From NCBI GenBank assembly GCA_050260055.1, contig JBLNBO010000027.1:1-64000 (forward strand): a stretch of DNA of 64,000 nt, read 5' to 3'. This DNA comes from JBLMYQ01 sp050260055. GTDB lineage: Bacteria > Bacillota > Clostridia > Acetivibrionales > UBA4821. Shown here in pieces: positions 1 through 8,337 of the stretch; position 1 is the stretch's first letter, and each line of letters starts with the position of its first letter. The translations under genes and the position numbers were made by a program. The notes beneath the pieces are model-generated. The model did not search any database. It was not told where the DNA came from and saw only the letters and a program-made list of their open reading frames with translations.

Positions 1-12
1 GAGGAAATTAAA

Positions 13-180
13 ATGAAAAAATTTATTAGCAAAATTTCAAGTGAAAAAGGACAAGGAATGGTTGAATACGGATTAATAATCGCAGTTATCGCAATAGTAG
101 TTCTAGTAGCATTAACACCAGTTGGAACAGCTCTATCTCAAGTATTTACAAACATTACAACATCTATTAGCGGAGTATAA
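13..180 (+). CDS. flp: Flp/Fap-type pilin (55 aa)
   Basis: Small type IVb pilin, the likely structural subunit of a Tad pilus. The ATG at 13 follows a GAGGAA ribosome binding site at 1-6 and the 55-codon frame ends in TAA at 178. A short basic N-terminus leads to the Flp processing site G/QGMVEY (Gly, four residues, then Glu-Tyr), followed by about 20 hydrophobic residues (GLIIAVIAIVVLVAL) and a short polar tail. Length and motif are typical of Flp pilins. It is the first gene seen of an operon with the second pilin at 200 and the tad genes; the promoter lies outside the window. The call is firm; which pilin is the major subunit cannot be told. Confidence 0.92.
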   Translation: MKKFISKISSEKGQGMVEYGLIIAVIAIVVLVALTPVGTALSQVFTNITTSISGV

Positions 181-199
181 TAAAACTTCGAGGGGAGCA

Positions 200-394
200 A
201 TGATGAAAATGATAAAAAGCTTCCATAAAAAAATAATCGCTAGCAAAAGAGGACAGGGAATGGTTGAATATGGATTAATATTAGCAGCTGTTGCATTAGT
301 GGTAATAATAGCAATGACTCCGGTCGGGACATCAGTTGCGAATATATTTAATAATCTAGCCCAATCAATTGGGGGAGTGGCCCCGGCAAGTTAA
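200..394 (+). CDS. flp: Flp/Fap-type pilin (64 aa), second copy
   Basis: Paralogue of the pilin at 13-180, 20 bp downstream. AGGGGAG at 191-197 supports a start at the ATG of 200 (or 203); the open frame extends further upstream but that part overlaps the first pilin and is not coding. The processing site GQGMVEYG is identical in the two pilins, then a hydrophobic helix (LILAAVALVVIIAM) and a tail ending GGVAPAS that is longer than in the first copy. Tandem flp genes are common in Tad loci. A stem-loop with a T-run follows at 412-445, so the pilins are probably expressed above the downstream assembly genes. Confidence 0.92.
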   Translation: MMKMIKSFHKKIIASKRGQGMVEYGLILAAVALVVIIAMTPVGTSVANIFNNLAQSIGGVAPAS

Positions 395-411
395 GAAATC
401 TTGGGAAAAGC

Positions 412-445
412 TCCCTATCTGTCCACCAGGTAGGGAAATTTTTTT
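412..445 (+). terminator. Intrinsic terminator or attenuator after the pilin genes
   Basis: TCCCTATCT at 412-420 pairs with AGGTAGGGA at 428-436 (one G-U pair, 7-nt loop), followed by seven T at 439-445. It lies between the pilins and the tadE-like gene in one transcription direction, so partial read-through is the likely way the assembly genes are expressed. Confidence 0.75.
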
Positions 446-460
446 GGGGGTAATGAAGCG

Positions 461-868
461 GTGAATAAGATATCAAACAATAAGATTATTAAAAATTGCA
501 AAGGACAGACGCTTGTTGAGATGGCTTTAATTCTGCCAATCTTTTTAATGCTCATTATGGGAATGATAGAATTTGGCAGAATATTTAACGCATATCTTAT
601 TGTTACCAATGCCTCCAGAGAAGGCGCGAGAATTGCTGTAGTTGGTGGGACTGATACGGATATTAACAATAGAATAATTACTTCAACAAATACTCTTAAA
701 CAGGAAGTTCTAAGTATAACCATAAGCCCAGAAGAAACATCCAGAACCCGAGGAACGCAAGTAACGGTAACAGTCCATTATGACCTTGAAATGATATGCC
801 CGATAATAAGTGGTATTATACCTAACCCTTTTCCAATAGATTCTATAACAGTAATGAGAATGGAATAA
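461..868 (+). CDS. tadE: TadE-like pseudopilin
   Basis: Membrane-anchored minor pilin of the Tad system. The GTG start at 461 follows a GGGGG run at 446-450. The N-terminus carries a class III signal: basic residues, then G15/QTLVE20 and a hydrophobic helix (residues about 21-38, MALILPIFLMLIMGMIEFGR), with the typical TadE run NASREGARIAVVGG after it. The remaining 75 residues form a small extracytoplasmic domain. At 135 aa it is of normal TadE length. Lies between the pilins and cpaB. It would be cleaved by a prepilin peptidase; the only one seen in the window is at 15420. Confidence 0.88.
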   Translation: MNKISNNKIIKNCKGQTLVEMALILPIFLMLIMGMIEFGRIFNAYLIVTNASREGARIAVVGGTDTDINNRIITSTNTLKQEVLSITISPEETSRTRGTQVTVTVHYDLEMICPIISGIIPNPFPIDSITVMRME

Positions 869-889
869 AAACAGTCAGGAGTGATTTTT

Positions 890-1642
890 ATGGAATGGAT
901 AAACAGAAAGATTTTAGCAATTGCAATTGTACTTTCGGTAATAACATCAGGTTTTATTTTTGCGTATATAAATAACATAACGAAATCACCTTCTGAAGGG
1001 GAAAAGGTTAGAGTATATATTGCTTCTAAAACAATTCCTGAAAGAACAACTATTAATATCACAGATATAAAATCAATTGAAATTGAAAAGAAGTATGCTC
1101 AAAACGGAAGCTTAAGCAAGAAAGATGATATCGTAGGGAAATGGGTCAAAGAGACAATATATGAAGGTGAACAAATCAGGCAGGATAGAATTGTAGATGA
1201 AAAAAAGGTGAATCTAGCGTATAATATTCCTAAAGGGAAAAGAGCAGTCAGCATAAATATTAATGAAGCATCTGGAGTTTCCTATCATATCATACCTGGA
1301 GATTTTGTAGATATTGCAGCAACTTTTGATAAAGACGAAGGCAGGGAAGCCTACGGAAAAGTATTGTATAACAGAGTAACCAAAATAATTCTTCAAAATA
1401 TACAGGTTCTTGCCATTGGCGAAAACACTGCAAGTGATTCTAAAGAGACCAAAAAAACTATTCCAAAGACTATAACCCTAGCGGTAGATATAAATGATGT
1501 AGAAAATCTTGTTTATGCATCTGAGGCATCAACATTAAAACTTCTTCTCAGGCCTGTTGATGATAAAGGAATGAAGAATTCCGAAGGAATAACCAGAACA
1601 GATGTAACGGGAAAAAAAGGAATTGTAACTCTAACTCAATAA
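890..1642 (+). CDS. cpaB: Flp pilus assembly protein CpaB/RcpC
   Basis: SAF-domain periplasm-facing component of the Tad machine. An upstream in-frame GTG at 881 exists, but AGGAG at 877-881 points to the ATG at 890 (250 aa). A single N-terminal membrane helix (RKILAIAIVLSVITSGFIFAYI) is followed by a SAF-type segment (RVYIASKTIPERTTINITDI), then the CpaB core with the run IPKGKRAVSININEASGVSYHIIPGDFVDI, which matches the family pattern of a conserved G-D-x-VD turn. In Gram-positives the role of CpaB is unclear because there is no outer-membrane secretin. It sits 21 bp after tadE and 61 bp before tadZ. Confidence 0.87.
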   Translation: MEWINRKILAIAIVLSVITSGFIFAYINNITKSPSEGEKVRVYIASKTIPERTTINITDIKSIEIEKKYAQNGSLSKKDDIVGKWVKETIYEGEQIRQDRIVDEKKVNLAYNIPKGKRAVSININEASGVSYHIIPGDFVDIAATFDKDEGREAYGKVLYNRVTKIILQNIQVLAIGENTASDSKETKKTIPKTITLAVDINDVENLVYASEASTLKLLLRPVDDKGMKNSEGITRTDVTGKKGIVTLTQ

Positions 1643-1703
1643 CTCTTAATAGTATCAAATGATTCTAAATGACAGCTGGTAACTATTTTCGGGAGGGGTA
1701 AAT

Positions 1704-2909
1704 ATGGAAGTAATTAAATTAGTAATTGCTGATGATGTAGGCGAAACAAGAATGAATATCAGAAAGCTGTTAAGCTTTGCTCAAAACATAGAAGTTATTG
1801 GTGAAGCTTCAAATGGCGAGGAAGCAATAAATCTAGTAAAGGAATCCAAACCAGATGTTATTCTTATGGATATTAATATGCCTGTAAAGGATGGAATTAG
1901 AGCAACTGAAGAAATAACCGTGCTTTCTCCAGACACAAATGTGATTATGATTTCTGTCCAAGGTGAACAGGAATATCTAAAAAAAGCAATGGCTGCTGGC
2001 GCAAGGGATTTTATTGTTAAACCTTTTCAAGGAGACGAATTGATTGAAACTGTGCAAAGGGTTTATGAAATAGCAAGAAAGCGTAAGGAAAGCAAGTATA
2101 CGCAAGCAATTCCTGAGGAAATTCATTCTAAAGTTTTTTCTGTGTTCAGTACTAAAGGTGGAGTAGGTAAAACAACAATAGCAACAAACCTTGCTGTAAG
2201 TCTTGCCAGGATGACGAGAAAGAAAGTCGCTCTGGTTGATTTGGATTTGCAATTTGGCGATGTCGCAGTAATGCTTAACGTTTCTTTAAGAAGCACAATA
2301 TCAGATTTAATAAAGGAATTTAGTTTATTAGATGAGTCAAATATAGAAGACTATATGGTTACTCATTTTTCTGGGATAAAAGTCCTGTCAGCTCCACATA
2401 AGCCCGAATATGCCGAGTATATTACACCGGAACATATTACTAAAATAGTCGAATGCTTAAAAAGTAAGTTTCATTATGTAGTTATTGATACATCAAATAT
2501 ATTTAATGAAGTAGTTCTAACTGCATTGGATTTATCTGACCAGATTTTATATATATCAACCCTTGATCTGCCAACCATAAAAAATATTAAATCTGGATTA
2601 GATATTATGGAATCACTGCATTACTCTAATTCCAAAATTAATATAGTTCTTAACAAAGCTTCAGAACAATTCGGTATTAAATATAAAGATTTTGAAGACA
2701 CCTTAAAATATCCAATTTGGTCTTACATCCCTGAAGATAGCCAAACTGTAATCACATCAGCAAATAAAGGATTTCCATTTGTTATAACAAGGGCTGAAAC
2801 AAAAGTCGCAAAGAGTATTATGACTATGGCAAAAGAGTTAAGTCAGGAAAAAACAGAACAAGAAGTTAAAGAAAAGTTGGACCTTAAAAAATTGTTTGGC
2901 TGTTTTTAA
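1704..2909 (+). CDS. tadZ: TadZ/CpaE-like protein: receiver domain plus MinD/ParA ATPase
   Basis: Localisation ATPase of the Tad system, 401 aa. Residues 1-120 form a response-regulator receiver domain: acidic pair D10-D11, phosphoacceptor D56 in LMDINMP, and K106 in VKPF are all present. Residues 143-380 form a ParA/MinD ATPase with a complete deviant Walker A, KGGVGKTT, at 151-158, and a Walker B-like VALVDLDLQFGD. The ATG at 1704 follows GGGAGGGG. Many TadZ receiver domains lack the phosphoacceptor, so an intact set is worth noting. A cognate kinase is not encoded in the operon. Compare the second TadZ-like protein at 8338, which lacks both the receiver domain and the P-loop lysine. Confidence 0.88.
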   Translation: MEVIKLVIADDVGETRMNIRKLLSFAQNIEVIGEASNGEEAINLVKESKPDVILMDINMPVKDGIRATEEITVLSPDTNVIMISVQGEQEYLKKAMAAGARDFIVKPFQGDELIETVQRVYEIARKRKESKYTQAIPEEIHSKVFSVFSTKGGVGKTTIATNLAVSLARMTRKKVALVDLDLQFGDVAVMLNVSLRSTISDLIKEFSLLDESNIEDYMVTHFSGIKVLSAPHKPEYAEYITPEHITKIVECLKSKFHYVVIDTSNIFNEVVLTALDLSDQILYISTLDLPTIKNIKSGLDIMESLHYSNSKINIVLNKASEQFGIKYKDFEDTLKYPIWSYIPEDSQTVITSANKGFPFVITRAETKVAKSIMTMAKELSQEKTEQEVKEKLDLKKLFGCF

Positions 2910-2949
2910 TTAATGTTAAAAAACAGGATATGAAACGGGGGTGGACAAG

Positions 2950-4296
2950 ATGTCTCTTTTAGAAAGACTGCAAAAAGAGAAGGTTCAAGAGGACGAAATT
3001 ACTACTCAAAAATCAAAAAAGAATCAGCCTCAAGAAGATCCGTTTAAAGATATTAAAAAGAAAATTCATGCTAAAATCGTAAATGAAATTAAGGAATTTG
3101 ATACTGAGAATGATGACGAAAATGGTAATCTTGAGCAAAGTATAACAACATTCGTTGAATCTGTTTTGGATGAAGAAAATACATACCTCTCAAAAGCAGA
3201 TAAGCAAAAGATAATATCAGAGATAATAGATGAGACTATTGGGTTTGGCCCAATAAATAAATTGATAAATGACCCGTCTGTTTCAGAAATAATGGTAAAT
3301 GGTCCTGAGCAGGTATATGTTGAAAAACACGGAAAGCTAATATTATCTGATGTTAGATTTCGTGATGATCAACATATTATGCATGTTATAGAAAAAATAG
3401 TTGCACCTATAGGAAGAAGAATTGATGAAAGCTCGCCTATGGTTGATGCAAGATTGCCAAATGGCTCGAGGGTAAACGCAATAATTCCTCCTCTTGCATT
3501 AAATGGACCTACTCTTACTATAAGAAAATTTTCAGAAAACCCGCTTACGGTTAATGATTTAATTAAATTTGGAACATTAACCCCTAATATTGCAATGTTC
3601 ATTAAAGCCTGCGTTGAAGCAAGGCTGAATATTGTTGTTTCTGGTGGGACTGGCAGTGGCAAAACTACAACCTTGAATGTACTGTCAGCTTTTATTCCGG
3701 AGGATGAAAGGATAGTAACTATTGAAGATGCTGCTGAACTGCAGTTGGGGCAAGAACACGTAGTAAGGTTGGAAACAAGGCCTGCAAATATAGAAGGCAA
3801 AGGGGCAGTAGCAATTAGAGACCTTGTTAAGAATTCTTTAAGAATGAGGCCGGATAGGATTGTAGTTGGAGAGGTTAGAGGTGGAGAAGCCCTGGATATG
3901 CTTCAGGCGATGAACACAGGACATGATGGTTCCCTTACAACAGGCCATGCTAATACACCTAGGGATATGCTGGCAAGATTGGAAACAATGGTTTTGATGG
4001 CAGGAATGGAACTGCCTGTAAAAGCTATTAGAGAGCAGATAGCTTCGGCGGTTGATTTAATAATTCAACAATCCAGATTGAAGGATGGGACAAGAAGAAT
4101 TACTCATATAACTGAAGTTGTCGGTATGGAGGGAGAAGTTATAACGCTTCAAGATATATTTATATTCAAACAAAGGGGCAGAGATGAGAAAGGCAGAGTT
4201 ATTGGCGAGATAGTTTCTACAGGAATTAAGCCCAAATTCCTTGAAAAATTAGCTGAAGCAGGATTGACAGTAAGTAATGACTTGTTTAATGAATAA
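2950..4296 (+). CDS. cpaF: Tad secretion ATPase TadA/CpaF
   Basis: Hexameric type II/IV secretion ATPase that powers Flp pilus assembly. The ATG at 2950 is placed 6-9 bases after GGGGGTGG; an in-frame GTG at 2941 overlaps that site. Order of motifs: N-terminal linker (to about 75), the CpaF N-domain with SEIMVNGPEQVYVE, then Walker A GGTGSGKT (about residues 232-239), the Asp box, Walker B region RPDRIVVGEVRGGEALDML, and the His box TGHDGSLTTGHAN. All catalytic motifs are intact and the length (448 aa) is normal. It lies 40 bp after tadZ and 23 bp before tadB. Confidence 0.94.
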   Translation: MSLLERLQKEKVQEDEITTQKSKKNQPQEDPFKDIKKKIHAKIVNEIKEFDTENDDENGNLEQSITTFVESVLDEENTYLSKADKQKIISEIIDETIGFGPINKLINDPSVSEIMVNGPEQVYVEKHGKLILSDVRFRDDQHIMHVIEKIVAPIGRRIDESSPMVDARLPNGSRVNAIIPPLALNGPTLTIRKFSENPLTVNDLIKFGTLTPNIAMFIKACVEARLNIVVSGGTGSGKTTTLNVLSAFIPEDERIVTIEDAAELQLGQEHVVRLETRPANIEGKGAVAIRDLVKNSLRMRPDRIVVGEVRGGEALDMLQAMNTGHDGSLTTGHANTPRDMLARLETMVLMAGMELPVKAIREQIASAVDLIIQQSRLKDGTRRITHITEVVGMEGEVITLQDIFIFKQRGRDEKGRVIGEIVSTGIKPKFLEKLAEAGLTVSNDLFNE

Positions 4297-4319
4297 ATAT
4301 TTAAGTAAGGAGAAACATC

Positions 4320-5282
4320 ATGAAAATTTTAGCTTTATCTCTTTGCTTTATAACATTAATATTTATCTTTTATATAATTGCAGTTTTTGTTTTATCTAAA
4401 CAAAGATATATTTCGCGTTTAAATAAATATATCAACGATTCTGGTAATATTGAAAAATACCATAAAAACAATCAAAAACTGAAAAATTCAATATATTTCC
4501 TATCTAGAATCATTAGGTATTTTAAATTTCTTGATGGTTATAGGAGTAAAATACAAGCTAATCTAATAAAAGCAAATATACCTTTAAAGTCAGAAGAATT
4601 TATTAATTTAAGAATTATACTTTGTATTGGCCTCGGTTTAATTCCATACCTCACCGGAAAAGGAATTGTTATAGCAATAATTTCTGGAGTACTGGGGTGG
4701 TTTATTCCATATATGTACGTAAATACAAGAATTAAAAAAAGAATCAAGCAGTTTAATGATTCGCTTGGAGATGCGATTGTACTTATTTCAAATTCACTAA
4801 AGGCAGGATTTAGCTTCTTTCAAGCAGTTGATGTAGTATCCAAAGAGATGGATGGACCAATAGCTCAGGAATTCGGGATAATGCAAAAAGAAATTAATCT
4901 TGGCTGTACAACTGAAGAGGCTTTAGAAAATCTTAATAATAGAATAAAAAGCAGTGATTTGGAATTGCTTATTACAGCAGTTATGATTCAGAGACAGGTT
5001 GGAGGGAATCTGGCAGAAGTCTTGGATAATATTTCAACCACTATAAGAGAAAGAATTAAGATTAAAGGTGAGATTAAGACAATTACTGCCCAAGGAAGAA
5101 TGTCTGGAATGGTTATAGCTATACTGCCCCCGGCACTAGGTTTCATAATTTATCTTATTAACCCTGAACATATTGGACTGCTTTTCAAAAGTACATTGGG
5201 CTTTATTCTTATAGGAGCTTCAATTGGGATGGAACTCTTAGGAATATACTTCATTAAGAAAATTGTTGATATTGAAATATAG
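4320..5282 (+). CDS. tadB: Tad inner-membrane platform protein TadB
   Basis: Polytopic membrane protein of the GspF/TadB family, 320 aa. AAGGAG at 4308-4313 precedes the ATG. One N-terminal helix (residues 1-25), a basic cytoplasmic stretch, two helices near residues 98-135, then the T2SSF domain with LGDAIVLISNSLKAGFSFFQAVDVVSKEM and ITAVMIQRQVGGNLAEVLDNIS, and two C-terminal helices. These helix-bundle segments are the family signature. It forms the membrane platform with TadC, whose gene follows by 19 bp. Confidence 0.9.
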   Translation: MKILALSLCFITLIFIFYIIAVFVLSKQRYISRLNKYINDSGNIEKYHKNNQKLKNSIYFLSRIIRYFKFLDGYRSKIQANLIKANIPLKSEEFINLRIILCIGLGLIPYLTGKGIVIAIISGVLGWFIPYMYVNTRIKKRIKQFNDSLGDAIVLISNSLKAGFSFFQAVDVVSKEMDGPIAQEFGIMQKEINLGCTTEEALENLNNRIKSSDLELLITAVMIQRQVGGNLAEVLDNISTTIRERIKIKGEIKTITAQGRMSGMVIAILPPALGFIIYLINPEHIGLLFKSTLGFILIGASIGMELLGIYFIKKIVDIEI

Positions 5283-5301
5283 GAAAGGAGCTGATACTAA
5301 T

Positions 5302-6222
5302 ATGAAATTTATAATATTTTTATTAATAGCAGCAACGTTATATTTGTATTTTTATTTAGTATACAGCTTTGTGAATAAGGAAAAGCTGGTTGTTAAGAGC
5401 CGCTTGAACAGCATATCAAGAAAGACTAAAAAAAGTCATTTGGATGAAGAACTAAACCAGCCTTTAATCAGTAGAATACTTAAGCCGCTTGCTGATGATA
5501 TAACCAAAGTGTTTTTGAAAGTAACCCCGAGAGAGATAATATATAACTTTGAGAAAAAGATAATAATGGCAGGAAATCCATATAATTTTTCTATAAGAGA
5601 ATGGACCAACCTAATAGTTGGGATTGTCATTTTCCTTCCGTTAATTACTATTATGATTGGTTTTTTATGGTCAGCTGATCCATTAAGAATAGTTATATTA
5701 GTTGGTCTTGAAATAATCTCCGGCCTCATGCTTCCTAACTTAATATTGACTAAAAAGATGCAGGATAGAAAGAATGAAATATTAAAAACACTGCCGGATG
5801 TAATTGATTTATTAACTGTAAGTGTAGAAGCAGGCTTGGGTTTTGATGGAGCGCTTGCAAAGGTTGTTGAAAAATCCCAGGGGCAGACTGCAAATGAGTT
5901 TAGTACGGTTATTCAGGAAATGAAGATGGGGAAGCCTAAAAGAGATGCATTAAAAGAAATGAGCAACCGCGTTGGATTGACTGATATGACTACATTTGTA
6001 GGCGCAGTAATTCAAGCTGACCAATTAGGGGTTAGCATAGGGAATGTTTTGAGGATACAGTCAGAGCAAATGAGGCAGAAGAGAAGACAACGGGCACAAG
6101 AAAAAGCTATGAAAGCTCCGATAAAGATGCTGATACCAATGGTGTTATTTATATTTCCAACAATATTTACTGTATTAATAGGACCAGTAATAATTAAAAT
6201 GGTTGATATGTTCATGAAATAA
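5302..6222 (+). CDS. tadC: Tad inner-membrane platform protein TadC
   Basis: Second GspF-type platform subunit, 306 aa from the ATG at 5302, which follows AAAGGAG at 5284-5290; the open frame begins upstream inside tadB but has no ribosome site there. N-terminal helix, a cytoplasmic region, a pair of helices around residues 100-150, the T2SSF segment LPDVIDLLTVSVEAGLGFDGALAKV and MTTFVGAVIQADQLGVSIGNVLR, then a C-terminal helix (IKMLIPMVLFIFPTIFTVLIGPVII). It is the last gene of the first Tad operon; no clear terminator follows, and a new promoter begins 8 bp after its stop. Confidence 0.9.
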   Translation: MKFIIFLLIAATLYLYFYLVYSFVNKEKLVVKSRLNSISRKTKKSHLDEELNQPLISRILKPLADDITKVFLKVTPREIIYNFEKKIIMAGNPYNFSIREWTNLIVGIVIFLPLITIMIGFLWSADPLRIVILVGLEIISGLMLPNLILTKKMQDRKNEILKTLPDVIDLLTVSVEAGLGFDGALAKVVEKSQGQTANEFSTVIQEMKMGKPKRDALKEMSNRVGLTDMTTFVGAVIQADQLGVSIGNVLRIQSEQMRQKRRQRAQEKAMKAPIKMLIPMVLFIFPTIFTVLIGPVIIKMVDMFMK

Positions 6223-6229
6223 TCCTTGC

Positions 6230-6258
6230 TTGACTTTGCTAGTCTAGGAATTTATAAT
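6230..6258 (+). promoter_or_regulatory. Vegetative (SigA-type) promoter for the YlbF-family gene
   Basis: TTGACT at 6230-6235 and a perfect TATAAT at 6253-6258 are separated by exactly 17 bp. The ATG of the next gene is 36 bp further on. Confidence 0.8.
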
Positions 6259-6293
6259 CAATATGGACAAAATAATGCAGGGGGTAACATATT

Positions 6294-6638
6294 ATGAACG
6301 TTTACGACAAATCACACGAACTTGCTAGAGCAATAAGGGAAAGTGAAGAAAATAGGGAATATAAAAAAGTTAGAAGTCAGGTGTATAGCAACGAAAAAAA
6401 TAAAATACTAATCAGTGATTTTAAAGTAAAACAATTTGAAATACAGGCAGAGCAATTAACTGGAAAAGAACCAGATAAGGAAAAAGTAGAACAATTACAA
6501 AGTTTGTATGCCATTTTAACTGCAAATCCTGAAATAGGTAAGTATTTCGAGATTGAATATAAATTTGAAAAGTTAATATCTGATGTTTATAAGATTCTTG
6601 GAGAAGCTATCGATATTGATAGCGAATTAATCAAGTAA
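6294..6638 (+). CDS. YlbF/YmcA family protein (Com_YlbF)
   Basis: 114-aa cytoplasmic all-helical protein of the YlbF/YmcA group (PF06133). In Bacillus subtilis these proteins act with YaaT in a complex tied to RNase Y and to Spo0A activation and competence. Matching features are the N-terminal DKSHELARAIRESEENREYKKVRSQV and the central hydrophilic helices, with a loop NPEIGKYFEIEYKFEKLISDVYKILGEAI at the end. It has its own SigA promoter and a weak terminator, so it is a single-gene unit between two pilus clusters. The role here is inferred; a spo0A gene lies 10 kb downstream. Confidence 0.8.
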   Translation: MNVYDKSHELARAIRESEENREYKKVRSQVYSNEKNKILISDFKVKQFEIQAEQLTGKEPDKEKVEQLQSLYAILTANPEIGKYFEIEYKFEKLISDVYKILGEAIDIDSELIK

Positions 6639-6643
6639 GAAAG

Positions 6644-6668
6644 TGGAGGATAAAACCTCCTTTTTTGT
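6644..6668 (+). terminator. Short intrinsic terminator after the YlbF-family gene
   Basis: GGAGG at 6645-6649 pairs with CCTCC at 6656-6660, followed by six T. The stem is only 5 bp but the position and T-run fit. Confidence 0.6.
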
Positions 6669-6697
6669 ATTTTTAATGGAATTATGTGCGGTTTATG

Positions 6698-6706
6698 TGT
6701 TATAAT
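6698..6706 (+). promoter_or_regulatory. Extended -10 promoter
   Basis: TGTTATAAT is a perfect -10 with the TGn extension; no good -35 is seen at the expected distance. It lies 70 bp before the gene at 6776. Confidence 0.5.
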
Positions 6707-6775
6707 TGTAATAATAGATGTCATTTCTTTAACTTCTAAAAAGCTTTCATATACTTCCCTAAAGGAGGAACATAA

Positions 6776-7120
6776 ATGAAAAAGCAGCAAGCGATATACG
6801 AAAGGGAATTACTTGTTTCATCTGATGATGAGATTAGTGTATTCACAGTAAGACTTTATGGAGAAAGAGTTGAAAATAAATTAGTTGTTCTTATTACTTC
6901 TAAGTTTGACCAAAACCCCAAAAGGTTTATTGATTCATTGGTTATAAATATTGAAAATGAAATATTTAAAAGGCTTAATGTTGATATGATAAAAAATGTT
7001 CAAATTCTACTATTGTATAACCAGTGCATATCAAAAGCAATTTTTGAGTCTGATAGTTCGGCAAAAATCAGCCATATCGAGGATTTGGATATTTCATATA
7101 TTAACGGATTGGAATGTTAA
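6776..7120 (+). CDS. Unknown 114-aa protein at the head of the second Tad-like cluster
   Basis: Not recognised. The ATG follows a strong AAGGAGG at 6761-6767, so it is very likely translated. The protein is soluble, mixed charge, with no signal peptide or membrane helix. The middle (KLVVLITSKFDQNPKRFIDSLV) looks like alternating strand and helix. Two cysteines (one in the run YNQCISKAIF, one at the very C-terminus in NGLEC) are the only ones. It has an extended -10 promoter of its own, and the CpaB-like gene 171 bp downstream has another, so co-function with the pilus genes is suggested only by position. Confidence 0.7.
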   Translation: MKKQQAIYERELLVSSDDEISVFTVRLYGERVENKLVVLITSKFDQNPKRFIDSLVINIENEIFKRLNVDMIKNVQILLLYNQCISKAIFESDSSAKISHIEDLDISYINGLEC

Positions 7121-7190
7121 TTCTTATTTTAATATATTAAATTTCGTCAAAATGCACAAAAATGCAATGAAAATTTGTACACTATTTCAA

Positions 7191-7219
7191 TTGAAAGACA
7201 TAATAGACTGGTGTATAAT
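7191..7219 (+). promoter_or_regulatory. SigA-type promoter of the second Tad-like cluster
   Basis: TTGAAA at 7191-7196 and TATAAT at 7214-7219 with a 17-bp spacer, 72 bp before the CpaB-like gene. Just upstream (about 7150-7168) AATGCA occurs twice 10-11 bp apart, which could be an operator but is too short to call. Confidence 0.7.
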
Positions 7220-7291
7220 ATAATTAAGCAGAAATGTGCATAATTCTATATTTTTTTTGACATATGACGAAATAACTAAGGAGGTTTTGAT

Positions 7292-8293
7292 ATGAACTAT
7301 CAAAAAACCAAAGCAATACTTATTCTGGTTATTGTTGTATCAGCAATTGCCGGGATTACATATTTTATTACAGTATCTGCTTACTTACCGAAACTTACTT
7401 CAGAGATAACAAAGAAGAAAAATGATGAACTGAAATTAATTCCTATAATGACTGCTGCTAAAGATATACCGATTGGGTCGGTAATCGAGGCGCAAGATTT
7501 AACAAATGCGCAAATACCGGCTGCAAGCATTATTGATCAAAACAAAGTATATTTTGATACGCAGTCATTGATTGGTAGTGTTACTGCAGTAGATATATAT
7601 AAAGGTGAACAGATTATTAAAGATAAAATAGCAACTGACGTTGATTTTGCCCCAGAAGATTTGAAGACTTTGGGACAAGTGCCAAAGCGGAAATTTGAAG
7701 CAAGCTTTAGATATGTTACTGTTGATATTCCAAAATATAATTTTGTAAACGACAGGGTTGGACCTGGTTCGTTAGTGGATGTCCTGCTTGATAAAGGTCA
7801 AGGCAGGTACGATGTTGTTATTGCAAAGATACCTGTACTTGATAAAGTGCTTGTGGGTGATAGTACTAACCAGCAAAATCCAAATGCCCAAATTAAGAGA
7901 CCATTACCTAAGCCATTATTACTTTCACAAAATGACCAAGGCGTATATCCTGGTACAGCTACACAACTTATGCTTCAAAACAATCCTGCAGTAGAAGATA
8001 CTGCTGATTATAGGGTAACTTTTATGATTTCAGAAAAAGAGCAAAAAAGGCTGTTTGAGGCTATGACATACGGTAAAATTATGTTAAGAAAATATGTATT
8101 TCCTAGCCAGCCTGCTAGTATTGTTACTTTTACAAGTACAGAACAGGCTAAGGTTGTCCGCGACGGTACAGAATTAGTTAAGCCTGTGGTTGCAAACACA
8201 CAGACTAATCCGGCTAATACTAATGGAATAATAAATCCTGGCTTGGGTAATACAACGCCAGCAGCAACTGATACACCTTTAAGAGGAAATTAA
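7292..8293 (+). CDS. CpaB-like SAF-domain protein of the second cluster
   Basis: 333 aa, anchored by one N-terminal helix (AILILVIVVSAIAGITYFITV). A SAF-type segment follows: MTAAKDIPIGSVIEAQDLTNAQIP, then KGEQIIKDKI, the order found in CpaB/RcpC. Residues 130-270 correspond to the CpaB core (YVTVDIPKYNFVNDRVGPGSLVDVLLDKG). The C-terminal 60 residues are Asn/Thr/Pro-rich and probably disordered. AAGGAGG precedes the ATG. It is larger than the CpaB at 890 and clearly diverged from it. It opens an operon with the ATPases and membrane genes that follow. Confidence 0.78.
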   Translation: MNYQKTKAILILVIVVSAIAGITYFITVSAYLPKLTSEITKKKNDELKLIPIMTAAKDIPIGSVIEAQDLTNAQIPAASIIDQNKVYFDTQSLIGSVTAVDIYKGEQIIKDKIATDVDFAPEDLKTLGQVPKRKFEASFRYVTVDIPKYNFVNDRVGPGSLVDVLLDKGQGRYDVVIAKIPVLDKVLVGDSTNQQNPNAQIKRPLPKPLLLSQNDQGVYPGTATQLMLQNNPAVEDTADYRVTFMISEKEQKRLFEAMTYGKIMLRKYVFPSQPASIVTFTSTEQAKVVRDGTELVKPVVANTQTNPANTNGIINPGLGNTTPAATDTPLRGN

Positions 8294-8337
8294 GTACAGC
8301 AGTAAAAATATTCATTGGAAAAGAGAGGATATAGGGG

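Noticed and set aside
122..199. Upstream extension of the second pilin (open frame from 122)
   Set aside because: It overlaps the first pilin in another frame and the ribosome site at 191-197 defines the later start.
7150..7168. Repeated AATGCA as an operator
   Set aside because: Only two 6-bp copies in an AT-rich gap, well within chance.
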